Source of the DNA: Trematomus loennbergii | Taxonomy: Eukaryota; Chordata; Actinopteri; Perciformes; Nototheniidae | Length of the DNA: 64,000 nucleotides | Reading direction: 5' to 3' | NCBI GenBank assembly: GCA_012861695.1 | Contig: JAAOOA010000033.1 | Span: 13,114,434 to 13,178,433 of the forward strand | In this document: piece after piece, positions 45,604 to 57,957 of the stretch | Numbering within the stretch: position 1 is the stretch's first letter | Layout: the number at the start of each line of letters is the position of its first letter | Program-made: the position numbers and the translations under genes | Notes under the pieces: model-generated | Database searches by the model: none | Told to the model about the DNA's origin: nothing | What the model saw: only the letters and a program-made list of their open reading frames with translations

Positions 45604-47599
45604 GTAAGTGGCACCTTATGTTCATCACTGCCAGCACAGTGGGCAGCACCATGCTGTGCCTGTGATCCTGTGACAGGATCGCTCCACGCACACAATCAGA
45701 GACTGAGTGATTTCAGCCAGAAGACGCCCTGCTGCTCTGTCACTTGTTATGGCTCTCTTCTGACTTCGACCCTCCCTCTGGCTGCAACACAGTTTCATTA
45801 GAGACTGTGAAAATGAGCATTTCAATTAGTCACAAAGTACAGTTCCTCTTACTGAAATTATCACATATTCAGCAAACAACATATCTTAAGTCTTGTCCTT
45901 AAATTACTGCAACTCCCACTTTTTGCCACGGAATAATTTTAGCATGACAGTGTCAAAAGACCTCAATTTGTTTGTTACAGTATTGTGTGTTTAGAGCAAA
46001 CCAACAATGTATTATTAAGTGAGCTTTTGATGTGTTTGAGTATTTTTGAACTCTGGTGACAAACAGGCCAGCTGCTGCACACTACATCAAAGTTTAAGCG
46101 AAATTAGGTGGTCAAATGAATAATCAATGACTGGCATTTTCTCTATGGTAATAAACAAAGAGCCTTTTAACATTTGTAAAAACGATATGCAAGATTGCTA
46201 TTATGCACACATTCCTCATAGAGCTCCTAACTGTAATATATTATTTATATGATGGTGGAAAAGTAAGTTATGGGTGGCATGTTGTGGTTAAATGAGATTA
46301 AGTAAGGGAGCAACAGTGTACTGTGCCAAGACAAATTATATTTACTTACTCTGAAACACCACACTTTGAATCCATCACTCATATGGAGTTGATTGATTAT
46401 ATTTAAAAGAAAAAGAAAAGTTAACTTTAATATTCGGTTTGGTTGAGCTCCTTGACGAAACATTCACAATTCAGAACGTTCTTAATCATTTGTCATTGAA
46501 CGACAGATTGTCAAAGCTTGTCTTTTAATGAATGTTAATCGATTCACATGTTAAGTAACAATAGCCCTATCATGTTGAGGCCCTCAGGCAGGTGGAAGGG
46601 TTAATGTATTCCCTTCTCTGCAAGCCAGCAGATGAATCAGTGATTGTATGCATACCTCGCTGGCAACAGGATGCATTTTTTTCCACTTTTCTCTCTTTCA
46701 CATTTCAGCTTTTCCTCACAAATTCCTACAGTAATATCTATATCAATCTCTCCCTTGTAATGCTGATCACAGCTGGCCAATTCAGCCTTTCTCTCATTTC
46801 CTCCCAATTTATACCTTCATCAGCCTGCAAACAACCTTAATGGCTTGAGCAGATGGTGCGGCTGTCTGACAGTATCAATCTCAATCTCTAGGGAGCGGCT
46901 GAGATGAACTGCTTTACTGACCTGTCAGCTCATCTATATCATAAAATAGAGTATATACAAAGCCCTTCTTTAATGTTATGGATATGAATAAAAAAGGAGG
47001 ATATATTCCTTGGAAAAAGCTATAAAAAGGTAAATATAACATAAGAAATACAAGTCTTTAACAAACAGAAATGTATATGGAGACATATACAGACATATTG
47101 AGGTATAGACAACATACATAATGACTTCTTATTTATTTACTGGGTTACTTTCACAAATTTGACATGTAATTTAAATCAAATAGTTTAGGAACACACAACG
47201 TCTGTGTTGATGGGCATGTTGCAATGTCAGAGGCCTTTACTATGAAGCAAGTTCAACAAATATCCTTTTGTTATCCGTCTTAACTAATCCTTACAACCTC
47301 TATAATGCTGAATGTTCAATGAAGGTTTTCAACTGGGTATGTCAGCCAAGGTTTCTAGGTCTGGCTATGAGCGTGTGAAACATTGAATTATATTTATATT
47401 TGTTCATATTTTCTCCCAATTCTGTTTCACACTACTGGGGTTGCAGCTAAAACAATTATCCAACTTTGGATATTGCCAATCTCTAGAAAAGTATTTCCCT
47501 CCTAAAACCCTCTGTAGATCTAAACACAAAGCTTTGATTGGTCAGTGTGCGATAGTTTGTTAAGGGTTGATCTCTTGTAAAAAAAAAAAAATAGCTCCT
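45604..47599. other. Long non-coding stretch
   Basis: No gene or classified repeat. The 46740-46940 part is non-repetitive with balanced composition and could be conserved non-coding DNA. Confidence 0.4.
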
Positions 47600-48250
47600 G
47601 AGCAGGTTAGGTGTGCAGCATAGGTTACAAGGGCAATCTCACTTACTCAACGTACAACACCAGACTGACGACTAGAAGCTCCACACGTGGCGACCTATCA
47701 GTCCCATTCAGGAATAGTACTTTTGGTCAGTCATCATTCTCAGTCACAGCAATACAAAACTGGAACTCTCTACCCACTCAAATCAAAGACATACACACAT
47801 ACCACCTTCACAGCTCACTTAAAAACATGGTTCACTGAGAACTACACCTGCACACACTAGTCTGTGTTGAATATGGCGTGTGTGTTACATGTTGTGTTAC
47901 ATGTTGTGATCATGGATGTTGCCCCTCGTTTCTGTTATGTGATTGTGATGTGCTATATGTGACATGTACTGTATGTAGTAACGTGTGTTGTTTATTGTTC
48001 TCTTTTATCCTTTCGCTTGTATCTACTTGTCTTTCATCCTTTTTATTTTATTTCATATTTTTTACAACTAATGCTGTTGATATATTGTGATTTTAAGGGT
48101 GTCTATTATCATCTGGCCGGGTACAACAGCTAGAAATTAGCCATGTTGGCAAAAGCTGCTCCAATGCTCCATTTACTGTTTTTTGTGACAGTTCATCGAT
48201 GGGGACTGTACACAACACTATAAATAAATAAACTAAACTAAACTAAACAA
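47600..48250 (+). pseudogene. 3' end of a non-L2 LINE (ORF2 C-terminus and tail)
   Basis: The frame at 47611-47838 reads TYNTRLTTRSSTRGDLSVP, then STFGQSSFSVTAIQNWNSLP and LHSSLKNMVH. The pattern YNTR, GDLxxP, FGxxSF, WNSLP, LK is the C-terminal tail after the reverse transcriptase in several fish LINE clades. A 3' UTR of about 400 bases follows, ending CACTATAAATAAATAAAC with a short AAACT repeat. The rest of the LINE is absent, as expected of 5' truncation. I cannot name the clade; Rex-like or CR1-like is possible. Confidence 0.75.
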
Positions 48251-48365
48251 TCCACCCCTGTTATAAGAGAACCGCCATTTTAGAACTGAAAACCCAGAGT
48301 TAACACTGAAGTTACTGTACCTTGCTAACACATTTTTGGACAGGGACGACATCTTTGGTGAATGA

Positions 48366-48480
48366 GATCAGAATAGATCAGAATGTCTTTATTCATCCTA
48401 CAGAGGGGACATTTGAATTGTTACAGCAGTATAGATAGAGACGTAAATAAAAATGTCACACTATTAGATAAAAAGGCATG
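48366..48480 (-). repeat. LINE/SINE tail-like fragment
   Basis: ATCAGAATGTCTTTATTCAT followed by CCTACAGAGGGGACATTTGA resembles the reversed 3' end of a fish LINE (a TTTATT motif after an ATCAGAAT simple start). It is diverged and uncoupled from any coding part. Confidence 0.4.
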
Positions 48481-49748
48481 CACATAGTTTTTTAAATGAA
48501 ATATAATAAATAAAAATGTACAGAAGTATACATTCAGAGAAAATAAGTCAGTTTGCAGTATTTATAAAATAATATGGGTGTTACATTGTAGTGTATTGTT
48601 TTGCATAGTGTTGCTTGTGTGACCACTTTATGACAGCAACCCTACCTCAAAATGAATGACGACCTGAGTTTTTGGACACATTACCAATGTTGGGCACTGT
48701 CTTCAGCTCTCAGAAATGTTTTTGTCAGTTTGCCATGAAATCTACAAAGCAATGATTCCCAGGATAGAGCTTTCAAAGTTTGGACATTTGCACTTGCTCT
48801 CATATCTCATTACAAAGTCAATTGTTGAGGATATTCAGGTTTCAAAATGGATCATTCCTTTCGGTTTTTTTTAAATCCCTTTAGTCATATTTTATAGAAT
48901 AACAGAAGACAAACAAAACAAGCTTACTCAAGATGATTTTGAAAGCAAAGACTTGATTATGTTTGTTCAGTCCACTCTGAGACAATATGGCTAAGAGATG
49001 ATCTATGACTGTTGAGTTCAGCCTCATTTCTGAATGGTTTGAAAGTGGATGAAAAAATCTAAGAACACACACTTTCCCCCTGAAGCCACAAGTTAAACCC
49101 TTACTCCTCATCTCGTATGCTCTTTTCTGTTTGTGCTGAGGCAGGATATTTAGGTTTTCCCTCAGAGACATTTCCTCAGGCTATCAGACTGTGTAAACAT
49201 CAGTCTGAGGTGATTAATCATGCCAGGCAGAGAGAGATAGGAAGAGGGCAGAAAGAAATGAAGAAAGAAAAAGGGAGAAAAAAACCAAGATCATATAGAT
49301 TAGAGTCCCGAGTCTCCTTGACCTGGCTCCCCTGTGGTACTGCTTGTCTTTACAATAGGGAAAGGTATAAATATTTCAAGTCAAATAGAAAGTGGTATAA
49401 ACTGTGCTTTCATCTTTTATTCATCAAAGCCAAGGGATGCCCATCCACCAGCCTCGATGCCTTCAGGGCTAAATGCGCCGGCAGTATATATGTTTCTGTG
49501 CGCACAAGAACTCATCTTTGTATGGAAAATAATTCTTTATCCACCAAAAGATAGGTGATATAATGTATTCTAAAGCCTTTGTCATCTTTTTCCTGAGTGC
49601 TGGCATCTTTTCGATTGTCTGGTGCCGCATAAAGAAGAGTGTTCTCATGTTGAATTTTTCTTATGTGGCTTCTCTTCCACCAGAGTAGCCGGTCCAGCAG
49701 ACCCACGAACACTGGCTGAGTAACAAAAATATGAACACCATACAAGGG
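48481..49748. other. Non-coding DNA
   Basis: No gene supported. A plus-strand frame of 145 codons at 49117-49554 is Lys/Arg-rich and shows no domain. Confidence 0.45.
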
Positions 49749-49752
49749 TTAA

Positions 49753-50586
49753 AGGGGACCTATCATGCAAAATGCACTTTTGTACGTCTTTTATACATGA
49801 ACATGAACATGAAGTGGCGCTACGGCTATTGGGCCAACTCTCCACCTATCAGGGGAATGTGGGGTTGGGCCACGGCCGGCCATTGCCGCTCGAAAGCGCT
49901 GGAGACGCTGTAGTACATATGCCAGGCCTGTAAGTGGCGCTGTAGTCTGCCACAAAAGCAGCGAAGAAGACTTCCCGCCCATAGTTACCATGGTTACCCT
50001 TCTGTTTATTCTCCACTGTGGCTTTTTTTCTCCCTCCCCGAGGCAAGCGTTTGCTCCCGCTGCTTTAATTCAATGCAATCCCTCCCCGTCGAGGCAAGCA
50101 CTGTAATTCTCTCCGGTTAGTCCACCAGCAGATGACAAACACCCACCTCTCCGCCTCTTCCAAGGAACGAGGGGACCGTGCGGCAGAGTTTCAGTTTCAG
50201 TTTCTTTCGCCGGTCAAGATGTCCGTTAAAGTTTCAATCTTCCGGACAAAATTAGAAAAGTGCCGGTCAAAGGTCTTCTTTGTTATTTATTGAGCTTTAA
50301 AACAAATGAATAACGACTCTATATAATAAAACACGGAGGACGGAGATCTCTTTTTCTCCCCCTCTTCTGACAGCCCAGCAGCTGATCAGAGCACGGCTCA
50401 CCTCTCCTGCAGGGGGGCGTGGTCAGCAGAATCAGACCCGTAGACAGCAAACAGCACATAGTGCGAAATGAGGCATGGCTAAAATGCATGATCTGTTTGG
50501 TATTTTGAAAACAGAAACGTATAAATATACCTTATATAGGTATGGCCCTACAATATATCATTTAAATATAGCATGATAGGTCCACT
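49753..50586. mobile_element. TTAA-flanked DNA element, 834 bp
   Basis: TTAA at 49749-49752 and 50587-50590 border inverted ends AGGGGACCTATCATGC and, reverse complemented, AGTGGACCTATCATGC (15 of 16 match). The interior is more GC-rich than its flanks and has no long open frame. TTAA duplications are shared by piggyBac and Kolobok; without a transposase the superfamily cannot be chosen. It is unrelated to the CCTGTTAAG family elsewhere in the window. Confidence 0.85.
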
Positions 50587-50590
50587 TTAA

Positions 50591-53500
50591 GCAAAAATAA
50601 CATCCTCTAGTGTGTATTAAATCAATTCTTAAAAACAGAGTCTTGATCAGCTGGTCACACTAAACACTAAACATTAAATTGTTATAAAGTTTAATACGGT
50701 CAGTATTGGTATTTGTGTTTGTTACATGTATTCATGTACAACTGTCTGATATTATCTGACTCAAATTGTCAAACCAAATCGTATTTGCACATTAAGCTAG
50801 TTTAGCTATTTTGAGAGCAATATTTATGAATGGAAATACATAGAACAAACACATATGCATTTATATAGAATCAATGTAAAACAAATCAAATACATATACT
50901 GCAATAATACAAATGTATTGCTTAAGGGAACTGTAACTAGACCACCGACTTGAATTGTTTCATAATGTTGGGAAAATCTCTACTATGAAAACTGCAGAAT
51001 GCTCAGTGGGTTGGAGTCATAGAAACCAATCGTCTCTACAGAACTTCCCAAGAGTCTCGCCTGCACTTCCTGCCACTATAAAGGGCCAGTGGACAACTAA
51101 TGCTATCACTAAACATCCTCCACTGCTTCCTCTGCATTCAGATGTGATCACATGCAATCCCATGAGCTGCTCCACTGCTCTTAACTGCCTTCCTGTTATG
51201 TGAACCCACTAGAAATAAGGAAATGTGCATAACTTGAATTTATGAATAATTCATTTTTTCCAGGGCTTAGTATAAGTTGAGAAAATGTGCTTTTGTCTGA
51301 CCAGTATTATATTCACCTTATTACAGAAAATACAGAATTTATCCCAAATTATAATATGTACTATTTAAGAAAGAATAACATAATATTATTTTGAATTTTA
51401 CATTTTGCAACCAATGTGTGTTGTTTACAGTGTGGTTTGACAGGATGGTATACCACATGTGATCCAGCTAAGAGACAGGGTAAGATTCAATCGATCGAGT
51501 TGAAATAAACCTAAATAGGAGTCTTTATAAAATGAACAACAATGTCTTTATAATAGTGGGGTCGTTCCAAAATTACGCATTATGTCAATATTATCGAATA
51601 ACACATTATTAACTAAAAAACAGCCTTCATAATTTGGAATCTATTCCAAGAATGCCAGTGGCACCTCACTATTCAGTACCAGTAATGTACAGTAACTAAG
51701 CAGGCAACTCAAGGTAGTAAGGCTAGCATTAGCTGCTAAAGCTTCTTGATGCTAACTGTATCTATCAGCAGTCAGTGACTCATATCTATGGAATTTATTG
51801 CATCTTTTTGGTATTGGTTTGAAGATTATGTAGATGACATTATGATGACTGAATTGTCAGAGTTATTAGACCTATCCAATATGAATATTTTGATTTTTAC
51901 AGAAGATGCATTCAAAAGTGTTGCTGCCTTTTGAGAGAAGACCCTGATCACCACATTTTACAAACAATGACAGCTCAAAAAAATGCCTCAGGTGGTGTTA
52001 AGTTAAGAGAAAATGGGAAGAAATGAAATGAGCTGCTGCTGGGTCAATCACCAATAACATGTAAGATGGAAAAGGGAATTAGACTTTTCAATGACCTGGA
52101 AAACTAGCGTTTAATCGTCTTTTATGTGGCTGGGAAATCAGTAAAACTGATATAACAGCCACCTGACCTGCTGCTGATGTTTGATCAAAGGTCTTGTTGA
52201 TGTCATCAAGAAGGATTTAAATAACACTAGTCCAGGTATGAGGGGCATGAGCTTAAACTAAAGCAATAACTAAAGTATCAAATCAGACAGAAAAGAAGAA
52301 GAAGGGTTAAGGAATATCCCTTCAGATCAAAGAAGGTATGATTGGATATTGATCCTGGGGAGTTACATCAAGAAATAGAAATGAAATAGGAACATAATAC
52401 CTCTCTTGAGAAGATACAAGGGTCAACAGAAAGATCAAAAGAAGAATAGACAAAGTAAAAGGGAGTGAACAGACCAAGCAGATTATTTCTCAGTAAATGT
52501 TTATACTATATCAATCTCCACAACTCCCTCCAGAGAACAAACTGATATTACAACAATTATGATATTGTAAATACTCCAGGGAAGATAACAACATATTTAA
52601 GCTAGTTTTTTGTCTAGCAAAATAAAAAAAGATGTAATTTGAGTGTGACATTTTTCCAGCCTAAAATGTCAAGTTATCAGCAGCATTATTGAGTATGACT
52701 ATAGAATATAGGCCAATACAAGTACAGAAGTTAAAAAATAAATCACATCTTATGGTATGGTTGATATGAAATGGGTGTCAATTATGTAAAGTACGTGTGA
52801 GTAGTTTTGGGATAAAACCATCGAACTGGACATAGTCACAGTAACATTGGCTTTTAGAATACTATTGAATGTCATTTTGGCTGTCACTATCTTTGTTTTG
52901 ACCTTTGCCTTGCTGTTTTTATTTTGACCAGAAGGGCCACGAGAGGATGAAGTTAGTAAATACAACTAAATGCTGATTAAGTAATTTTTTGGCGCCCAAA
53001 AGGTTAAGTTTCCTAAAGAGAAAAACACCCTGTTAAAGTTTTAAGACAAACAGACAGGCAACACCCATATCAGATGGAAAACATAGCCCTTTTCTTGAGT
53101 ATAGTTTGATTTTGTGTCTATCCTTCTCTAAAAGGGACCATCATTAACATAATTAACAGTATACATTATTAACGTAGACTTGAAACCAGCAGTGGATCAC
53201 ATTAACTCTTTAGAAAAAAAAACGTGATGTAATGAATGAATATGAGCTGGTTAGCAGAGAGTCAGAACCAAGTAGTTCAGACATAGAGCTGGAATGTGAG
53301 GCATGTCTTCAGGGTTAGCAGGGTCAGACTGTATTGCAACAAAAAAAACAGGGTACCTGCATTCTTACCCAAAAGGGAATCTTAAAAATTGGACTATTCA
53401 AATAGGTAATTTTCAGTCTATCTGCAACCTGTGTTGGCAACACATCATTAACATTTGACATTTTACACTGTATGGTTTCCAATGGCAGTGTATTAAATAA

Positions 53501-54604
53501 AACTGAAGCAAATACCAAAATAATTAATAAACAACATTTAGAATACATTTGATTACGTTTTGATAGGAAAAATGTAGAATGTAATAAATATTACACATTA
53601 CATCGTACAATATCTGCACTCCCACCCTCTCTGCCTTCAGGCAAACAATCACAATAAAGAAACACACCCAGGCTTTAACCTTTCCTACAAACACTCAGCA
53701 TGTTACTCTCACTGGTGTCAGGCAGTGGGTGAGAGTGGGGTTAATGCTATACAAATGAAGGGAGGCTGTTCAATATGTATGGATGTAGGGTACTGTGTGA
53801 GCAATTGGGTGCGTCAGCAATAGAGCCTGTCAGGCAGTCTTCCTCATTAGCAGTGACTGAAACAGACGTGCTCGCTCTGTGCGGCATGCAGCCAGCCTCA
53901 GTCTGTCCACCTCCAGCCATGCATTCTGATAGAACCTTTTTGTTTCCTAAAATCTCAACTTCTGACTGGTGTTGACTCTTGTTAACTTTTATTCTCCTGT
54001 GGGAAAGTTTGTGCAGAAGTGAATTATGCGCCTGTATTCGACACAACAGAGACAGAAAAAAAACTTTGCAGTTGGGGCTCATGTGGGAGGATGCGCGGCA
54101 AGCTTTTAGTCATCCTCTGTCAGCAGTTTCTGCTTGAAACTAAGCAGTGTGCGTGGGTTCAATAAGATATCCACACACAGGAATATGGAATTCAATGACA
54201 CAAATATCAGAGCTTTCTACTGAAGGAACTGTGCATGCTGTGCAGAGGGAGGAAAGTTTTTAACTTTCTACAGTTTTCGTGCACTGGTAGTTTCGAAACA
54301 CACACTGACAATTGTGTGATTTGGTTTGTGGATTTGTGATGAAGCAAACTAAACATAACACACTAGGAAAACAGATTTGTGGTGCTGGTGGTGCTGGCTG
54401 AATTTTGCACTGCATCTAATTTCTGAGAGTGCAGCATGACCCTTTGTATAATTTCCATCAGAAATGATCATGGTACAGATACAGTATGTTCTCAAGAAAG
54501 AAGAAAGAAGAAAATAAGGGTAATTTACTGTTGTTAGGAACAAGAAAATATAGATTTGATCTTATAATATGAATGATTGAATATGACATTTATGAATATA
54601 AATG
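50591..54604. other. Long non-coding stretch
   Basis: About 4 kb of AT-rich DNA without a gene or a repeat that I can classify. The stretch 53690-53950 is non-repetitive and of mixed composition and could be conserved. Confidence 0.45.
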
Positions 54605-55010
54605 TATGGTAACACTTTATATTAAGATACACAAATTAACCATCAACTAGTTGTTAATTAACATGTATATTAGCAGTAAATTGGCTCTTTATTCGTCATT
54701 ATAAAACAATTATGATTGCCTTATTCTACAGGACCATATTCTACAAGTAATAAGCCATTAGTAGAGAGTTTTTCCTCAATAACCCTCTAATTAGTGCTTA
54801 TTTGTTGCAAGTAAGGAAGTTGTTGTACATGAGTTTTGGTCTTAATATGCGCTGCTCAATATGGGCCTAATAAGGCAGTAGTACCACAAGAATAGTAATT
54901 CTCCATAATAACACTTAACAAATATGATCTATTCTTATGTAACTAGACATGAAATTAGTGTTAATTGTGTCTAAATAACTCAAAATGAGGTATTTATATC
55001 TGAGAACATG
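54605..55010 (+). repeat. Left arm of a long inverted repeat
   Basis: This arm starts TATGGTAACACTTTATATTA and matches the reverse complement of 60738-61115 at roughly 90% over about 390 bp. The arms enclose 5.7 kb, including the ISL2EU-like transposon. The terminal TGGTAACACTTTAT motif is of the kind seen at the ends of fish DNA transposons. Confidence 0.88.
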
Positions 55011-55614
55011 TTCCCTATTTTAAAGTGAAGTCTTGTTCATAACCAATAAGCTAGTAGTTTGACTCTAATTGACCTGAACAGGTTCCCTATTCTAAAGTTG
55101 CCTCCTCTTCACACTTTTTAAATACATTATAGCACACAACTACTGAAATTAACCTCAACAGTACATGAACAAAGTAGGCACACGTTGAAATATCTGTTTT
55201 TTATAATGAACCACTATAGAGAGGTTCAGACACATACCAAAACATGTCAAGTTTCTCCAAGGCTGAGAACACATATGCAGCCTGTACTTTTTAATAAAAA
55301 CAGATTTTTAACAGATCTTATGTATTTGTGATCATACTGTGTGACCTGCTTGTATGTACTTACACAATAGGTGTACTGTTCTCTCTATGTGTTGTACTGT
55401 CTCAGTGTGACCATAGATTAAACAGCCAGCCAAACTCGTTTGAGAGCCAGGGAATGAGCAGCCATGCTCCTTTATTGACTTATTTGCAGTCCACTGACAT
55501 TCAAACAGAGTGAAACTATAAAAAAAAGAAGTTACAAGGCACTTAATGATCTCATACATGCAAGTGCAACATACACAGATTAACACATAGGACCGCTAAG
55601 TGTAAACAAGGTAA
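55011..55614. other. Interior of the long-inverted-repeat element, left side
   Basis: AT-rich DNA between the left arm and the inner transposon. No coding frame recognised. Confidence 0.4.
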
Positions 55615-55670
55615 ATTCATGGGTACCACGTGACGTCACTGTATTCTAGCGCCGCCATTTTGGTGTCCGG
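55615..55670 (+). promoter_or_regulatory. Left transposon end with CRE and YY1-like motifs
   Basis: Next to the terminal repeat is a perfect TGACGTCA (55631-55638), the cAMP-response element, followed by CCGCCATTTTGG (55652-55663), which fits the YY1 consensus. The transposase ATG is at 55752, so this end very likely contains its promoter. Confidence 0.55.
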
Positions 55671-55751
55671 TCACAGCAAGTCATTACAACAACAGAGAAC
55701 ACGGAGGAAGCAACAGAGAAAGACACATCGTGAATAATAAAGTTTGTGGAT

Positions 55752-57605
55752 ATGCCTGGGATTTGTTGTGCTGTGGGCTGTGACAATAGTCGCCAGAGGA
55801 ACCCCGGACTACAGTTTGTATCGATCCCCAAAGACGTAGACCGTCGTAATAAATGGCTGGCTGCCATCAGAAGGGACCACTGGCAGCCGACATCTAACTC
55901 CAGATTGTGCAGTCAACACTTTGTTTCCGGTAAGCTCTTCACTTATTGTTATATTTTTGTCAGAAATACGTTTTCAAAATACTTAATAATTACCGTTAGC
56001 AGTGTAATGGTAACATAGCATGAGTAAAATATTCCCAGTTTTGAAAGGACTGCATTAGTTTTGCTCTGTGTTCCTTTACGCTTGAAACCGACTGAATTTG
56101 AATAAAAGACACATTTCTGGCAGAACATTGAGAAAGAAATTGCCGTTCTCAATATTATTGAATGCATGCCTTAAATTACTTGTGTATGTATATTACATGT
56201 ATTATTGCTACTTTTACTTCAGTTAAGGATCGTAATACTTCGTGTCATTATCTTATTAGGAGGCCTATACACACATTAATATTCTACCATGTTTGCCTCT
56301 GTCTGCTTAGGAAGAAAAAATGACAACCCCATGAGCCCTGACTACATCCCCAGCCTGTTTGCGCACACGTCAGCTGGACAGCGGCAGAGAAGCATCTATG
56401 CCACCAGCAGATTTGAGCATACTCAGCAGATGAAAAGGAAACGGACTGAGACTTTGGTTCCTGATAGTGACCATGAGACTGTGGCACCTCCCAGCACCAG
56501 TGATGCCACTGGGCTTGACATCACCTTAGTTGAACAGGTAGAATGTGTGAAAGATGACCACAGTTACTCTCAAGCCATTCTTAGCTCAGGTATTGTGGAA
56601 CCATGCTCAAATGCAGCCTGCCAAGCTACAGTCAAGGCATTGACAAACGAGTGTGCACGATTAAGAGCTGAGGTTAATTGTCTTAAGGACAAAGTTAATG
56701 TGCTGTCTTTCAATGAAGAAGCCTTCAAAGGAAATGATGAGATGGTACAGGAACTAACAGGCCTACCAAGCTATGCTAAAATGATGGTTGTTTTTGGTTT
56801 CCTGTCTGGGTTTGTGAAAGCCGGTCCAAGACTGACTCCCTTTCATAGCTTTTTATTAACACTGATGAGAATGAGGCTTAACTTACCTTTATATTTTTTT
56901 GTTTACCTTTTTCATATGTCTAAGAGCAGTGTTGTCAGAATGTTCAACAATACTTTAGATGTCATGTATGTCAGACTGTCACCACTTATATTTTGGCCCT
57001 CAAAAGATCAAATTCAGGTTAGTCTGCCCATGTGTTTCAGGGATAATTTTAGCAACTGCACTTCCATCATTGACTGTTTTGAAATTTTTGTAGAGAAGCC
57101 AAAGAATTTAAGGGCACGTGCACAAACATACTCCTATTACAAGCACCACAACACTGTAAAATATCTAATTTCTATAACACCACAGGGTGTTACATCCTTT
57201 GTGTCAAAGGGCTGGGGGGGACGCACAAGCGACAAGTACATTACAGAAAACTGCTCATATCTTGAGAAATTATCACCAGGAGATGTTGTTCTTGCTGATA
57301 GAGGCTTCAATGTGAAAGACACTGTGGGACTGTATAATGCACAATTGAAAATACCAGCATTCACCAAAGGCAAGCAGCAACTGCATCCACTGGAACTTGA
57401 ATCCACAAGGGGACTCGCTGCCGTCAGGATCCATGTGGAAAGAGTCATTGGCCTGGTCAGGAACAAATACACCATCCTTCAGAGCACCATCCCGCTGTCT
57501 CTTTGCCAAGCAGCCACTCAAGGACAACCTACTTCCCTTGACAAGATGGTAACAGTTTGCTGTGCTCTTTGTAATGTCTGCCCATCTGTGGTACCCACAG
57601 AATAG
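55752..57605 (+). CDS. THAP-DDE transposase, two exons, 490 residues
   Basis: Exons 55752-55929 and 56311-57605, with donor CCG/GTAAGC and acceptor GTCTGCTTAG. Splicing joins HFVS-G to RKNDNPMSPDYIPSLF, the expected THAP continuation. Residues 1-60 form a THAP zinc finger (Cys5/6, Cys10, Cys53, His56, with Trp35), which binds transposon ends. A Leu-rich coiled coil lies at about 165-192. Then follows a DDE_Tnp_4-type catalytic core: Asp314 in IIDCFEIF, Asp389 in VLADRGF and Glu436 in RIHVERVIG, all present. It should cut and rejoin the element's ends in the nucleus. The first ATG is at 55752; an upstream in-frame GTG is unlikely. No stop or frameshift is seen. The gene faces the SWIM-YqaJ gene tail to tail. 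Very sure of the transposase, fairly sure of the ISL2EU assignment. Confidence 0.9.
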
Positions 57606-57618
57606 ATAGATACTATTT

Positions 57619-57652
57619 GTAAGTCGCTTTTGATAAAAGCGTTAGCTAAATG
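57619..57652 (+). repeat. LINE/SINE tail motif between the convergent genes
   Basis: GTAAGTCGCTTTTGATAAAA followed by GCGTTAGCTAAATGAA starts 14 bases after the transposase stop and matches the tail of the SINE at 38668-38855. No SINE head is present. It may be a truncated SINE or LINE end used as 3' UTR. Confidence 0.7.
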
Positions 57653-57957
57653 AAACAAAATGCTTATTGTGTATTCCCTTTTCTATGTATGTTGGATCTT
57701 CTCTCTATTATTTTTACAATTAATACATTAAAATGTCCAGTTTTGAACTAATAAACGTCACTTTATCCAAGTATTTGTTCTTTGAGGTTTTTTAAATACT
57801 CCTACTTATACTACAATGCAAGTATTAGATACAGTTATTTATTGCACAATCTACAGTGAATGAATATGTAAGGTTAATGGGTACACAAAAACCTGACCAT
57901 GAAGACAAAAGAAAAAGACCAGTGTCTGACAAGAAGAGCTTATTTATTGTCAGCTTC

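Noticed and set aside
55332..55586. Minus-strand frame of 84 codons just left of the ISL2EU-like element
   Set aside because: No domain or splice evidence, and it sits in AT-rich interior sequence of the long-inverted-repeat element.
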